Part shown: positions 47,923 through 59,800 of the stretch, in pieces
Position numbering within the stretch: position 1 is the stretch's first letter
How the letters are laid out: every line of letters starts with the position of its first letter
Assembly: GCF_001039355.2 (NCBI RefSeq)
Contig: NW_019775437.1
Span: 273,472-337,471 of the forward strand
Direction of reading: 5' to 3'
Origin: Lingula anatina
Lineage: Eukaryota; Brachiopoda; Lingulata; Lingulida; Lingulidae
Length of the DNA stretch: 64,000 bases
Translations under genes and position numbers: made by a program
Notes under the pieces: generated by a model
Databases searched by the model: none
Seen by the model: only the letters and a program-made list of their open reading frames with translations
Told to the model about the DNA's origin: nothing

Positions 47923-50800
47923 CAAAATACAGGGTCAGAACCAGGTTTATGTTGTGTTCTGTGTCAGCTAGTATGCAGTGAGATGTTTCTGCACAGACAG
48001 AGAAGCCTTTTGCCATTAGGAATTAGCCTGAGGAGACACTGGGCTAGTAAAAATTGACATTTTATATACCACTAGCCCATTTTAAGACCTTGATTTGCCT
48101 GAAGGGCTAGTAGCCCAAAACTTCTGTGGCACAGACTGATACAGGGTATCATGATAGCAGTGTGTGAGCATGTGTTATCATCTCATGTACTGGCATGTAT
48201 GCATAGAGCACGTACAAGCACCCACACCCAGAAGCGTGCGTACACGTGAAGTCTAATGCACAGCATTGAGTATGAAACAACTTTGTAATTCCCAAATCTC
48301 AGATTTTATTTTGATCCAGTTTTACCCCTGTATTATTATGCCATGATTTACAATAATATTACATGTTCCCCTAGAGCTACATGTTGCATGGCTGTGGCAT
48401 GTTTTTTATTCTTTTAATTATATATTATTGTACTTGAAAGCCTGTGTAATGCACCTATATAACACAAACAGTGCTAGGACATTGTAATTTGTTAACAACA
48501 TTAAGTTGTATTTGGGGCTGGTTCCACAAATTTAAAGGATTTTAGACTGAAAGTAAGTCCTAACTTTTAGATTTCAATTTTTCTTCAGTCCAGGTGTAAA
48601 TATGCAGTAGTCAGCTAAAATAAAGTGACTAGAGTCTAAAGCAGTTATAGCTTTTTCTTTCCCTTTTTTATTTTGATAAAACAGTGTTAGCTTGGACTAA
48701 GAGACTAAATAACAAGTCTATAGTAAGAATGAAAAAAAGCCAATGATAAGTTTAAGTGGACCACCACTGATTTGATTGAAAATGGAAGATTAGGGTCTGA
48801 AATTTTAGACAAGCTTTTAGTCAAAAGATCTTTTGTGAAATATGCCCCAGCATTGTACTATGATCTATGATTATTTGGTGACATCGTATCACAAATTTTA
48901 AGAACAAGATAGTAAGTTTAATATTTTAGTTACACTTATTAAAACCAACCAAGACCAGAAAATAAATAAATAAATGATAATTAGAAGTAATTAACTAATT
49001 TAGGTCTGACTTCAATATCATTACACATAGTAACTTTGCTAAAGTTATGGATGATCACAACACTACTTGGTTCCTAGTGCTTTAAAACCCCTCATCTTTA
49101 GTTTTAGAAACTTCAGCTTTACACACTGTATTCTTTATGTTTAAGTGATGTCTTGCAGCAAATTTTAATGCTTGATTATTTTTTTCGTAAAGTGAATTTA
49201 AAAGAAGCATTCTCTGCCAGTATTGATGCCAGTATCTCCCCCCCCCCTGAATTTATAACAAGAAAATATGGTGGGTTTGGAGGGGAGGTGGGGGGTGGGG
49301 TGCAATAAAAGGCATTTTGCTTTACTGAGTACATAAAAATTGCTTTATGGGTCTGTCATAGTTTCCATTTTGGGTGGGAGGCTGAATTTGCCATTTTGCA
49401 CATAAATGGGTTGGGAGTCACCTAACTTAGATTGTAGCTCTTTCTAGCGTGATGCTTGCTTTTATTATTATTTATTTATTATTTTATTTATTTTTTTTTT
49501 GGGGGGGGGGGTAATAAGAGGTTTAAGCACCATTAAACGCCCTTATACAAACACTGGTATTAAAATGTAGTTCATGGGTTAGTGCCAATAAGCAGTCTCA
49601 GCAGTACAAAGAGTAGAGAGTTTGACATGCTGAAAGTGCCCATTCTACTAGCCATGACAGGTTCTAGGACTGATAGAAAAATCTGTTCAATAGTGCCAAG
49701 GAACCGACAACAATTAGAAGAATTTCCTTTTTGAATTTACAGTCAGTCTGGCAAAAAATCCTTTCGTCTGGCAAATTTTTCTTAGTTGCCGAGCAAAATG
49801 GCTGGCAGTTTTGAAAACGTTCAGCATGTTTGGCCCTGTTCAAAATAAGGGACTAACTAGTCCGAGGGTCTAATATGGCCGACCCACTTGAATACTTCCC
49901 CATGGGATGCTTATTCAGTGTCTATAAGAGGATTAGGCAGCACGCTTTGTAATGAGTTGCCATATTTGACCCTAGGACTAGTTAGTCCCCTATTTTGAAT
50001 GGGGCCTTTGAAGGTGCAGTAGAGTAAGCTAGCTCCATGTAACAGTAGAACTGATCCTTGCTGTCACCCTTTCAGCTGTCGCGCTCCAGTTCCATGAGCT
50101 CTCTATCCAGAGAGGTGCAACAGTTTACTCAGGAGGTAAATAACGATAAGGACAAGATCTGTGCTATATTACATATAGTTCTATATTAATGTGTTCTTTA
50201 CAAATTCTTCCTGTGGGATTTCAGTGTTGGGAGGGAAATGGGAGATCGCAGGTGACACTTAATGGCAGTGCTTTTGTGTAGTTCTACAGTATGATGTTGT
50301 TTTAGACATTAACTTGCTTCGATAAAGTCTGTTTTTTGCGACAGTCTTTATTGAGTGTTTGCTTTTCTTAAAAAAAAGAAGCTTGTTTGAATTGGTTTGA
50401 TAAATGATGCGAAAGCACTGACAAGGGTGTCTTCAAAGTAGAGGTTTGACAACTGGTTTCATAAAAAAAAGCTTGTGTGTTTACTGTCACAGCTCTTGAT
50501 AAGATATTTATACTGATTCAGAGCCAAACCAATATTGACAGAAAAATTGAAAATTGATTTTTTTTTTTTTTTTTTTTTTGTGAAACCAGTCTCTACTAGA
50601 TGTTAACTTACAGGCTAATACTTCAACTTTGCATGTTATACTGCTTATAGTTTGTTATTCCTGATACTAAAAAACTATTACTTATTAACCATTCTGAGTG
50701 TTTTCAGCAAGCTGCAGGGTACTTACCAAAATATTCACAAAGTTAAATGGTTTTCCCCTGTTGATGTATTCTTTCGATTCTGTTTGGTTGGAAAATTATT

Positions 50801-50843
<43 letters not shown>

Positions 50844-52729
50844 TTTTAGTTGAGACTTGTTGGTGTTCATAAGATATTTTCATCAGTCAAAAAGATCAAC
50901 ATGTACATTTTTTTTAAGTTGGGCATTTTGTTCTGTTGGGTATGTCTCTCCATTCACTTATGTAAAATTAACTTTTCACCTTGAAAGTTTTTTTGTGTTT
51001 TTATTTGAGCCATAAGATATGGACCAGGTGTCTTTACTCACCACAGATACAAAATATTTTTTTTTATGTCACACTTTCCTTGTGAAGGTCAAATTAAAGG
51101 TTCAGTTAATTCTTCCTTTGTCACATGAAGATGATTATCTAACAGTACTGAGAATATCACATTAGTGTAACTTGTTAATAATGGTCATAATTTTCACCAT
51201 TAAGTAGGCAGGTGTTATTTCATATCCTTCAATTGGCACTTCGAGGCATTATTGACTTTTACTTCACTGCAATTGAAAAGCTTTTATTGCACTTATTTAT
51301 TGCCGTTATTTGTACCTATGATTGACATCTATTTTTGCTACTTTAGATGTTTTATGGTAAAAGAAAGTTTGACTTGATGTATTAAAAAAATTGTGCTTGG
51401 ATTGGGCAGAAAATGTATGGATAATTTGTCCATGTAGGGGAAAGTCATTGGTATTGTTGTGTTTGTGTAGAGTTAAGGCGTAATTTTGGGGGTGGAACAT
51501 ATTTTTAGGTGGTCATGTTAAAGTTTGAGATTTTCAATATTGTAAATAGCCTTCATTTTAAATGATAATAATTATGTTTGTTTTAATTAGTAAGCCATTG
51601 TTTGGCACAATATGTGGATGATGATAGCAGGGTTTTTATCCTGGTCATTCCACAAAAAAAAAAAAAAGTTACTCTCTGAGTTGCATCCAAGATGCATACA
51701 TTTTGTGTGATATTTGAATAACTGTTTGATATCACTTTTTGATTAACTGTTGATTTCTTTCCACATTGAAGGGTATTACACTATTACTAGTATAAAACAA
51801 TGTAATTTAGGTGGCAAGACAGAATTATGCAGATGTAAAACAAAATGAGAGCATCACTGATGTAACACAGAGAGTAGAAGTTCTTGTGGAATGACCCTTG
51901 GCATTAGTTCAGATGTAGGCTCACTTCTGAGTCCTTTCACGGAAATCTTAAGGTATCACATGTTAAATATTGGAAATTATCTGCGAACAGCAGAAGCACG
52001 CTAATTGGTCAGTGTTCTTAGAACTCCAGGATCTTTTTAAAGAAGATGAATGTTTATTATTCTGTATAGTCACTTTTCATTAACCCAGTACTTTTTCTGT
52101 TCTATTATTTCTAACCCAGTTTATCTAACATTTCATTTTTTCCTGTTTCCTGATAGGTCTTGAAAGGCTGTGGCTTTTTTAATCTCCGTTATCAGCATAC
52201 TGCACGCAAGGCATTTTACGCCCTGTGGTCTACATGTTGCTTATTACTCTTATCAGAATCACAGCTAGTTTTTTTGTTTGTTGTTGTGGCACTTTAAGTA
52301 GCAGCATGATAAATGTTTTGTATGAACAATTATAAGTGCTTGTGTATTTTTATTCCAATTAATTTTCCTCGGTTTTGCAAATTGTAGCAAAAAATTAGTA
52401 CATAAATAAAGATTACTAATAATAATAATAATAAAAATAATGAAAAAATCATCAATATCTTTTAAAAAACAGGTGATGCCATGTAAAAATGCCTATAACT
52501 GATAATGTTTTGTTATTTATTTATATGAATTTAACCACAAGATGATTCATTTACTTTTATTTAGTAATTTTGTTTTAATTGTTTCCAGGGCCATGACACA
52601 GCAGCTCCCCCTAGTGGCCCGCCAATGATGTTCAACCCAGCGTCGTTTGGTGCTCAGCCCTCTTCGGTGCCGGCTGCAGGGCCAGGACGAGGACCAAAGT
52701 ATGGCCAAAGGAGGCAGTATCCTCACTGA
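27784..52729 (+). CDS. SEC16A: Sec16, scaffold of ER exit sites (COPII assembly)
   Basis: Sec16 is a peripheral ER protein that concentrates COPII coat (Sec13/31, Sec23/24, Sar1) at exit sites. I model 29 coding exons, all GT-AG and in phase: 27784-30676, 31057-31440, 32078-32225, 32530-32643, 32944-33071, 33677-33902, 34148-34286, 34848-35126, 35406-35503, 36274-36358, 36821-36938, 37174-37285, 37524-37683, 38075-38161, 38611-38721, 39305-39515, 39896-40012, 40335-40543, 41363-42211, 43302-43490, 45242-45334, 45592-45669, 45973-46069, 46441-46557, 46927-47055, 47409-47563, 47784-47834, 50076-50135, 52589-52729. Total is 7578 nt, 2525 aa (human SEC16A about 2350). The start is in good context (AAG before ATG) just after an acceptor. 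The weakest joins are the donors of exon 19 (GTGCAG) and exon 20 (GTCTGA). Skipping splicing at exon 19 gives a TAA at 42218. Further small or alternative exons between 42.2 and 45.2 kb cannot be excluded. Confidence 0.95.
31057..31440 (+). CDS. SEC16A: SEC16 exon 2: 11-residue Arg-Asp-Tyr repeats
   Basis: This exon is dominated by tandem [11 protein letters not shown] units (33 bp) from about 31075 to 31330, eight or nine copies, followed by RR/DR and [11 protein letters not shown]. It continues the R/D-rich end of exon 1 across an intron. Alternating charge and tyrosine are typical of proteins that form condensates. The repeats are nearly identical at DNA level, so copy number may vary between individuals. 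Confidence 0.93.
32677..32723 (+). repeat. Intronic copy of the end of SEC16 exon 4
   Basis: About 47 bases matching the last 42 coding bases and donor of exon 4 (32602-32649), with a handful of changes. The copied donor reads GTTAGT instead of GTAAGT. Confidence 0.8.
33677..38721 (+). CDS. SEC16A: SEC16 exons 6-15: central conserved domain
   Basis: Residues ~1223-1694 form the conserved core. It starts [20 protein letters not shown] and runs through [65 protein letters not shown] and [18 protein letters not shown], to LGSRLKYHD near the end. This is the ancestral coatomer element-type helical region that binds Sec13 in Sec16. Ten exons with conserved phases encode it. Confidence 0.95.
35570..36055. 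mobile_element. Repeat element in SEC16 intron 9 with ~405-bp-spaced direct repeats
   Basis: TTATGTACAGACACAGATGT...CTGTACATATAGCCATCATC then CTGCGTCTGTCGTCGCCGTC occurs at 35575 and again at 35980. Between them a ~155-bp unit (GATAACACGATAAGTGGAAA...GGTTCATTTTTAGG) is itself tandemly duplicated. The terminal GTACAGACACAGATGTGTCTGTAC is a near-palindrome. An N at 36053 marks the right edge. The class is unknown; no protein is encoded. Confidence 0.7.
37843..37900. repeat. Poly(A) tract of about 58 bases, SEC16 intron 13
   Basis: A long A homopolymer with no recognisable retroelement upstream. Confidence 0.9.
39529..39711. mobile_element. Fold-back element, nearly whole-length palindrome, SEC16 intron 16
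   Basis: The left arm starting AATAAGTTATTATAATAATA and continuing TCTATAAAGATCTACTATAA is inverted in the right arm, which ends ATCATTATAATAACTTATT. The arms are about 63-70 bases with few mismatches, separated by a ~50-bp loop. It begins 13 bases after the exon 16 donor. Confidence 0.85.
45592..52729 (+). CDS. SEC16A: SEC16 exons 22-29: conserved C-terminal region
   Basis: [22 protein letters not shown] followed by [15 protein letters not shown] (residues ~2251-2295) is the C-terminal Sec16 conserved patch. [11 protein letters not shown] follows at ~2348. Then come Q-rich, FNP-containing disordered sequence and the final RRQYPH. In Sec16A this end binds COPII components and regulatory factors. 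The exon at 50076-50135 is Ser-rich ([13 protein letters not shown]) and may be a cassette exon, being 60 nt and in phase 0 at both ends. Confidence 0.93.
46275..46384. repeat. Direct repeat (~71-bp period), SEC16 intron 23
   Basis: AAAGGCTCTGATAAGTGACG followed by TATGAAGTAAAAAAA occurs twice, with an AT-rich spacer. Confidence 0.8.
47069..47240. repeat. CA-rich microsatellite cluster, SEC16 intron 25
   Basis: Interrupted (CA)n with CATGCA and CTGGCATGCA interspersions starts 14 bases after the exon 25 donor. Reading frames across it are low complexity on both strands. Confidence 0.9.
49832..50006. mobile_element. MITE family A, member 3, SEC16 intron 27
   Basis: Inverted ends GGCCCTGTTCAAAATAAGGG and CCCCTATTTTGAATGGGGCC. 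The body is collinear with 23225-23398, sharing GGCCGACCCACTTGAA, CTTCCCCATGGGAT and CCATATTTGACCCT. It ends 69 bases before exon 28 of SEC16. Confidence 0.85.
50799..50846. repeat. (TTTA)n microsatellite, SEC16 intron 28
   Basis: About 12 TTTA units. A shorter TTTA run lies in intron 15 (38725-38757), also just after a splice donor. Confidence 0.95.
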
Positions 52730-53112
52730 GGACTGAACTGTGTCCTCACTGAGGACTGAAGAATATCAAATGAGAAAGTTGAACTTAATTGCAGATGAAA
52801 GATTTCTGGAAACTTCAATAATCTGAAAATTGGGGTGGTGTATTTAGGCCCACTGACCTCCATATAGAACTGCGCGCCAATCAGCCCTTGTATTTTCTGG
52901 GTTGTGTCATAAGGTCCGCTTTCATCTCTGCTCAGTGGAGTCCAGAACATAAACAGAATGGTTGTGCGAGTGAGGAACAGTGCCCACTATATGACACTGC
53001 AGGAAATTAGACAGGATTTTGGGTAATGTTAAGATGGAAACGGGGTCATTCCTAAGACTGGCAGCACTAAGGCAAGAGATGGAAGGCAAAGTGATATTCC
53101 AGGATTTCAGTG

Positions 53113-53118
53113 AATAAA
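53113..53118 (+). terminator. SEC16 poly(A) signal candidate
   Basis: First AATAAA after the stop, 384 bases downstream. A second one at 53366-53371 is equally plausible. Confidence 0.4.
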
Positions 53119-54197
53119 GGGAAGAAAGGGAGGGAGAAAAAGGCTAAGCTGAGGAAAGATGATTACTCTATGTAAGCTGTTGGAGGTGAACTGAAATCAT
53201 TATGCTGGTTTTGTGAACCATTTGGCTCAAGTCAAAAGTAAAGATTCAGGCAGTACATGACTGCATAGACAGTGTAGAATATATTAAGTGGAATGCGGGA
53301 AGAACCAGGCAGAAATGTACATGAAAAAGAGATTGAAAATTTGCAAAAGGATGAACTAATAGCTAAATAAAACAGGGTCCATGGGCCAATTGACAGATGC
53401 AGGATTGCAAAGTTTTGGAACATTTTGGGTTTCTCAGGATGTAACTGTAAGGTTGCACAACAGGGAATACAGCCCTAAGTTAAAACCAAAAGAAAAACCA
53501 TTGTTGCATTGTGAATATGTAATAAAAAGAAAGGCACCAATATATGGTAGATTTAAATGTTGTTATGCCATGACATACAGATTATTACATAGAAAAGAAA
53601 AACCAGAATGCACAGGGAGGCAAGAGATGGATAGCTAAGTTATGAGTTAAGTGAACTTACGTTGTAGTGTGTTCTGGTTGTAGCAAGTAAATAAATAGGT
53701 TGTGTTGCATAGGATTTATCCATGAGGAGGTCACAAAAATGACATCCTGACTATTGGCATCAAAATTGATTTTTTTTGTTCTACTGCAGCCATGGGTAGT
53801 AATGCAAGAGTATGCATCAAAATTGGTCCAGGGTGGTTGTTATACAACAGTTGGTGCTTACATGAATATTTATATGAATGCTTATAAACAAATTTAGAAA
53901 AGAGGACATGCAAAATATTAAGTTTAAAGGATAATAGTGAAATGTATGTGCAGTGCTGGAAGATAAACTGCATACATTTACTATATGACATATACATATT
54001 ATATGAACCTGCATGTACAAATAACTATGTTTATGTACAGATTATTTCGTATATCTCAATTGTACATAGTTTACTTGGTATTAATATTGTGATGATAACA
54101 TTTGAGTTTATTTTCAGCTAGCATGCCTTAATCAATATACCAGTATAGGATTTCACTATGACAAAGTCTCATTTCACATACTAATTGATCTTTATTG

Positions 54198-54201
<4 letters not shown>

Positions 54202-54260
<59 letters not shown>
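54202..54260. repeat. (TA)n microsatellite
   Basis: About 29 uninterrupted TA units. Confidence 0.95.
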
Positions 54261-54261
<1 letters not shown>

Positions 54262-54808
54262 CACAGATTTGGGCAAAACAGATTGCAAGGCATCTGTTTG
54301 TGCAATTATAGGTTGGATGAACATTGATAGAGATGATGCTGTGTAAAACAATTAAATGATCTTTTTTGACATTAAAATAGTGTCAAGAACAAATATTTAG
54401 AGGATAATGTATGCAGAGGTTTGCAATATATGAAAAGTCTTATTCCTAATATATATATAAAGAAGAACTAATATTAGTGGGTAGGCTTATTGGATCTTTG
54501 CATTGAGCTTAGGGAATATGATTTTTGGTCAGCTACCAGATTTTAATGGACTGATTTCAAAGCTTTCAATTACAGAAGATGAAGGGTAAAGCACAAGAAC
54601 CAAAATGAAATAGGCAGAAGTAATAAGTGATTTCATATTTAACGTAAGATTTTAATTTACTGATTTGAATGTCATCAAATAATCTTAATGGCTCATTAGA
54701 ATATTCAGCTGCAGAGTTGTAAATGTCGTTTGCCAATATATCTTTGATAAAAACATTGTTAGAAAACCAGTGATACTTCAGATCTATGTAAAAAAAAGAT
54801 GCATGCCG

Positions 54809-54854
54809 ATTGGTCACAATTGTCGTGTCGTTTTGTTATGGTTGTCGTGATTGG
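54809..54854 (-). promoter_or_regulatory. Pair of inverted CCAAT boxes
   Basis: ATTGGTCA occurs at 54809 and 54850, both in the same orientation, 41 bases apart. Paired NF-Y sites of this spacing are typical of TATA-less animal promoters. An ATG in good context (AAAGATGG) follows at 54911 on the plus strand. Which transcript they serve is unknown. Confidence 0.4.
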
Positions 54855-55957
54855 TCAAATGTTAAAATGTTTATATGTTGATGCTCGCGTGCAATGGTTA
54901 ACTTTTAAAGATGGACACGGAAGAAGGAACTAGAAGTCCTGACAGTAGATGTAATGTGTTTGAAATTGTATCTAATTATTTATATAGTATAGTATTGAAT
55001 TTATTACGACGTTAGCGTGAATAACGCCAGCAACGCTGGTATTCTACACTAAATAGAACGACTCCAATGGAAATGTATGATGCGTTTACTTTAATTGTCA
55101 GTTGAATGGTATACGTTGTTGAGTGATTTGTGAATTATTTACTTGAAAATTATAAAAGGTTGAAAGAGGTCGCCACTTTTTTTCATGAAGCTCGGAAAGT
55201 AGTTTTGTTGTAGACGTTATGCATTGCGATAAACCTACATTCAAAAGAAATTATATGGATTATTATCGTTATAAGTACCAGTGTTATTCAAGCTCAATTG
55301 GCCCATGCTCTCGCTGTTAATAACGGTGGGGATGATATTGTGGCAAATCGATTGATTAATCGGATCCTATTGTTGCACTTTTGTTGATTTATGATATATG
55401 ATATTCTGAGTAATAAATTGTCACATCATCGAAATGGCGTTTAGTTTTATGTATCAAGTTTGGTACATATTTTCTGTTATTATAATTAACAATTCTGTTA
55501 AAGAATTGTTCCAGTTTGACTATTCACTATCCCCTCCCCATCTGAGACCATTGAATTCTACCGGTGTCATGTGCAAGGTCCGGTGTAACGTGACTGATAG
55601 TCCCCTCCCCTATGATAGAGAGTCCGCTTCCCATTCATTTATACAGGCAACCCTCGCCCTAGATTTTGACCCACTTAAGTCAGGCTAAACCTAACCTTTG
55701 TAACTAAAAGGAGGGGGGACTTTCTGTTACACGGACCGTCAGTTTCGTTACACCGGTTTCCATGAATTTAGAAAGCACCGCCCTAGGTTATACCCCACTC
55801 GACTCACTCTAACCCGTATGAATCAAATTAAGGACATCCTCTGTTAAAGAATTGGCCCATCAGTTTCTTAACGTAACATAAATATATGCCTTCCATTGTT
55901 TTCCAAAATTAGTTTTGGGCCTCTTTGCATGTCGACCATCTAATACTAGTCATCCTC

Positions 55958-55988
<31 letters not shown>

Positions 55989-56857
55989 GACAATGACGGT
56001 GTTACTGAAAAGTTGGCTGATCGTCTCACTGTTGTAAATACAGGGTGTACAAAGTTTGGCCGACATTATTTCAATGGCTGAGCTCTAATTATGGGAACAG
56101 ATACAATGTATACACATTTCTTAATCAGAAGTGGTACCGCACACACGTATCATTGAAGAAAGGGCGGCAAATTCAAGAAAAAATATAGCTATATAACGTC
56201 TCTCAAGTTCCTGTTTGCGTATTCTGATCTGAGAAACAGACTGGGTACATTTTTAATGACCTTCGAGTTGCCGGGTAGAAGATACCTCGTGTTATCTTTT
56301 TCCTAAATGTAGGTACACACGATCCAAGTCATAGACCACTGATTTGATTATTGTTGTTGTTAGGCAATAATCTTCAACGAGTTTGTTGACATCCGGAGAT
56401 CCAGGGCAGTGCAATTTTATGTGTACCAAAAATAAATAAATAAATAAATGAAACAACTGGATGATTCTACAAATTAGACGTAAATATATAAAGGTATATC
56501 TTCTAAAAGCCGACGACCTTGAGAACAATCAGCATGTTTTTTTATGATGATCCTTCAAATATCCTGCGTTCGTCCTTAAGTAGTTCACCTAAAGTGTAGG
56601 GCCTATGTGCATGTGATGAATTTGACAGCGGCTTATCATCTTATCCTGACGTTGCGCCACGTACGTGACAACGAGACCCTTTCAGATGGGCTCAAGCTTG
56701 ACCTCTGCATGGCGAACGAGCTATGTCAGTCACAGTGAATTGAAAACTGTTTAATAAATTACTCCTGTAATCCGCTTTACGGGGTTGTATCCTGCAAAGG
56801 AGTGTAGAACCGTAGGAGATTAAGGAGAGAAAGTGCCAACACAGGTGTTGCCTTCTA
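54855..56857. other. Intergenic DNA upstream of the LamG-vWA-EGF gene
   Basis: It contains a possible short first exon at 54911, the inverted-repeat element at 55558-55765 and an A-tract at 55959-55983. No conserved gene and no clear core promoter for the downstream gene were seen. Confidence 0.5.
55558..55765. mobile_element. Inverted-repeat element with ACCGGTGT ends
   Basis: The left arm (ACCGGTGT...GGTCCGGTGTAACG...AGTCCCC) is matched, inverted and with gaps, by the right arm, which ends CGTTACACCGGT. The two arms also carry opposed G- and C-tracts. The interior is non-coding. The arms are imperfect, so the element is old or the alignment partly fortuitous. Confidence 0.5.
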
Positions 56858-59800
56858 ATGCCAAAGATGTATCAGCGTGCCTTCTGGCTTCCGTTGTTCC
56901 TTGCAGTCCTCTTAGTCTCTGAAAGCACAGGTAATTTTTTTATATAAATTAATAATATTTTATCTTTTGATACACCGTAAAGTGGATCGTTATTAATCCC
57001 CGTCTTTAAAATAAACAAACAAATCAATAAAACTGAAGCGTCAACGTAAAGGTATAACTAAGTATTAACACCTATAGCTCATGGCAAATAAGCAACGTGA
57101 CTTTTTTAGTTCCAAGTCAATCTCCTGACACAAACAAATGCCGATTTTAATGGGTTTAGACTGAGAACTGCAATCTCAGAAATCTAACCTAAGTGCCTTC
57201 TTGTTAACGCTAATGATGATAAACTGTCACACAGAAAAAAATACTTTTTCGTTCCAGAACCATATAAACAAATTCAATTTGAAACATTGGTTTTGAACCT
57301 TTGACTCGGGCATATCTTGAAATAGCTTGAGTGAAAAAGCTTCCAAAGTATTGAATCCGTACTTTTAGACAAACCTTTTACTTAGACGCTCATTATAAAC
57401 ATTAACCTGTTTGCACTAGTGTTCCATCCTCAGAAAAGTGAACATTGGAGCCACAGAACTGAAGCACAAATTTTGTGTCCTATTTGCATGATTTTGGCAT
57501 GCCCCATAATTTTCATTATTTTATACTATGGTTCCCTCAAATGTGGAAAGAAATCAATAGTAATTAAAATGATATCAAACACACATGTAGATATTAAACA
57601 AAACGTGTCACTAAATGGAACTGTGCATTAGCGGCCTGAATACTCATCATTATCTACATATACAATCATCAGCGGCAACACTAGCAGCAATAACAGTGCC
57701 ATTTTCAAACTGAAACGTATAATATTTGGGAAAAAATCCTGACAAAAAGTAAACGTTTCATTACAGCCGTCCTTAAGGGGCTATGGTCGTTCAATCAAGA
57801 CTCATTCACGCCAGGAAACTCATTCAGCGACAAGTCGAGGCAGATTAATAAAGCAATTCTCAATCCGGGATCTACCGCAACATTTGGTTCTGGATCTGGA
57901 ACAGGGGTAAAATTATCATCCGGTGCCTATATCTCCGTGTCCAACACTGATGGGGCATTCAGTAGCATGCTTGGAAGCTTTGCCGTAGTAATGGCGATAA
58001 AACCAACGGCACTGCAGCCGGCCACTCTGTTTGAGTTCGACAGTGATTATGGATCCGGATACGGATCCAAAATAGAAATGGTTGCGGATCCAGCAGGATC
58101 GCTGAAAATCTTCGCCCTGCCGCCTCTCTATGGGGATTTCAATGCAAGAACTGTTCAGGGGGTTCTGAAACGTCGCAGCTGGAACTATCTCACCATTTCC
58201 TACGATTACCAGACAGGATCAATGAAGATTTACAGCGGGTCCGATTTAGTCAGAGACTATCAACTCACAGCGTTCCCAACATCTAATACAAAAGGGTTTC
58301 GGGTAGGAAAAGGGTTCACGACGTCTTCAACATTTACAGGCCAAGTAGCGTGCGTGCAGGTGCACGACCAACCCATTACGACCAGTGCCAGCCTTCAAAA
58401 GATGTGGAAACTCTGTGGATATGAAGGTAGGTCACATTTCTCTTTCTTGAAATACCCCTTTGCAATTTTTGAAATGCTTTACTTGTGATAAAGGCGATGG
58501 ACCTTCTTTGTTGATATTTCTTCAATGCATTATGTATTATATTGGTTGCATTGATATTTAATACTACACAAATGACATATTCTATTTAGATTTATTTTCA
58601 TATTTTAGTCCCTTCGGTTCGGGATTCTCGACCTGCAGGTAAGACCATTTTAAGTCTTCTTGACTTGTGTCAAAGTCTCACTCCGCGGTTGCACAATTAT
58701 TTTCTGTGTAATATGTTCTACAACTCAGATGTACAAATTTAATGTCGCCATGCAACAAAATGTTGACAAATAGCGACTTTAGTCTGTGACATTTCATGCA
58801 TTTAAAGAAAAAATAAGTTGAACGCTTCCTTGACGCTGCCACGGTAGACAATTGCAAATGAGCGTCTGCGCACTGAATTCGTCCTTACAATGTTTGTACT
58901 AACACAGCCTTAGGTCTTTTATCCTTTCACCTTCAGGAGTTACTGAAGTATCCATTGTAGAAACATTTGATTAAGTTTTCAGGCTTTTAACATGTTCTCT
59001 CTGTCATAGCTTGTCCCATATTAACGTATCTACGCACAGTATATTATGCATCACATGGCATTACAGTCCCATACAAATTCATGTATTAATGAAATACATT
59101 TCAAGAAAGAATTGTAATTATCATTGTATTCTAACAATTCATAAAATTAGAACGCCGTACTAATATATTTTCATGTTCATAAAAATTTTTGTAATCTTTT
59201 TACAAATTTTGTTTTACTCAAATATTATTGCAATGATATAGACTCAGGTTGCCGAGGAAAGTACGCTACATGTACATCATGTGTATAGGAATAAGACCGG
59301 TACTTTGATCAATATTAACTTTGCATAATTATCATCATAGAATCTTCTATCAAAAGGTTGCCTAACGCCCATAGACCTCACCTTTGCTCTGGACGGTTCG
59401 TCTAGCATGAAGGACGAGCTCTTCATCAGCCAACTGGACTTCGTGCAAAACATGGTCGCCACGTTCGCTGTCGGGCAGTCTAAAGGTACCGCTTCGATCT
59501 TTTTTTCCGTCTTATTTTAGGTTAGAAAACATACCTACATACATATTTTATGTCTTAATTGTCGCCAAAGTTTTTTCAGTAATTGCGTTGACAAAGACCC
59601 GTGTACAAATTAGAAAAGACATTATCACTATCCACTACTGGTATATCTGTTATATGGAATGCTAAACCATCACACCTGTTTGTAAGTTGTTGCTTGTTTC
59701 CATCTGGGACTATCTAAAGTTAGGACACACCACTGGGTAGCTACATATATCTGATATTATTATCAGTGGCGGATCCAGAATATTTGAAAGGGGGAGGGGG

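Larger units (their letters stand above)
52730..54808. other. SEC16 3' UTR and intergenic DNA
   Basis: Non-coding after the SEC16 stop. AATAAA hexamers at 53113-53118 and 53366-53371 are plausible cleavage signals. An 85-codon open frame at 53381 has no recognisable family and is probably UTR. A TA microsatellite fills 54202-54260. Confidence 0.6.

Noticed and set aside
53381-53638. 85-codon plus-strand frame after SEC16
   Set aside because: No family resemblance, no splice context, and located in the probable SEC16 3' UTR.
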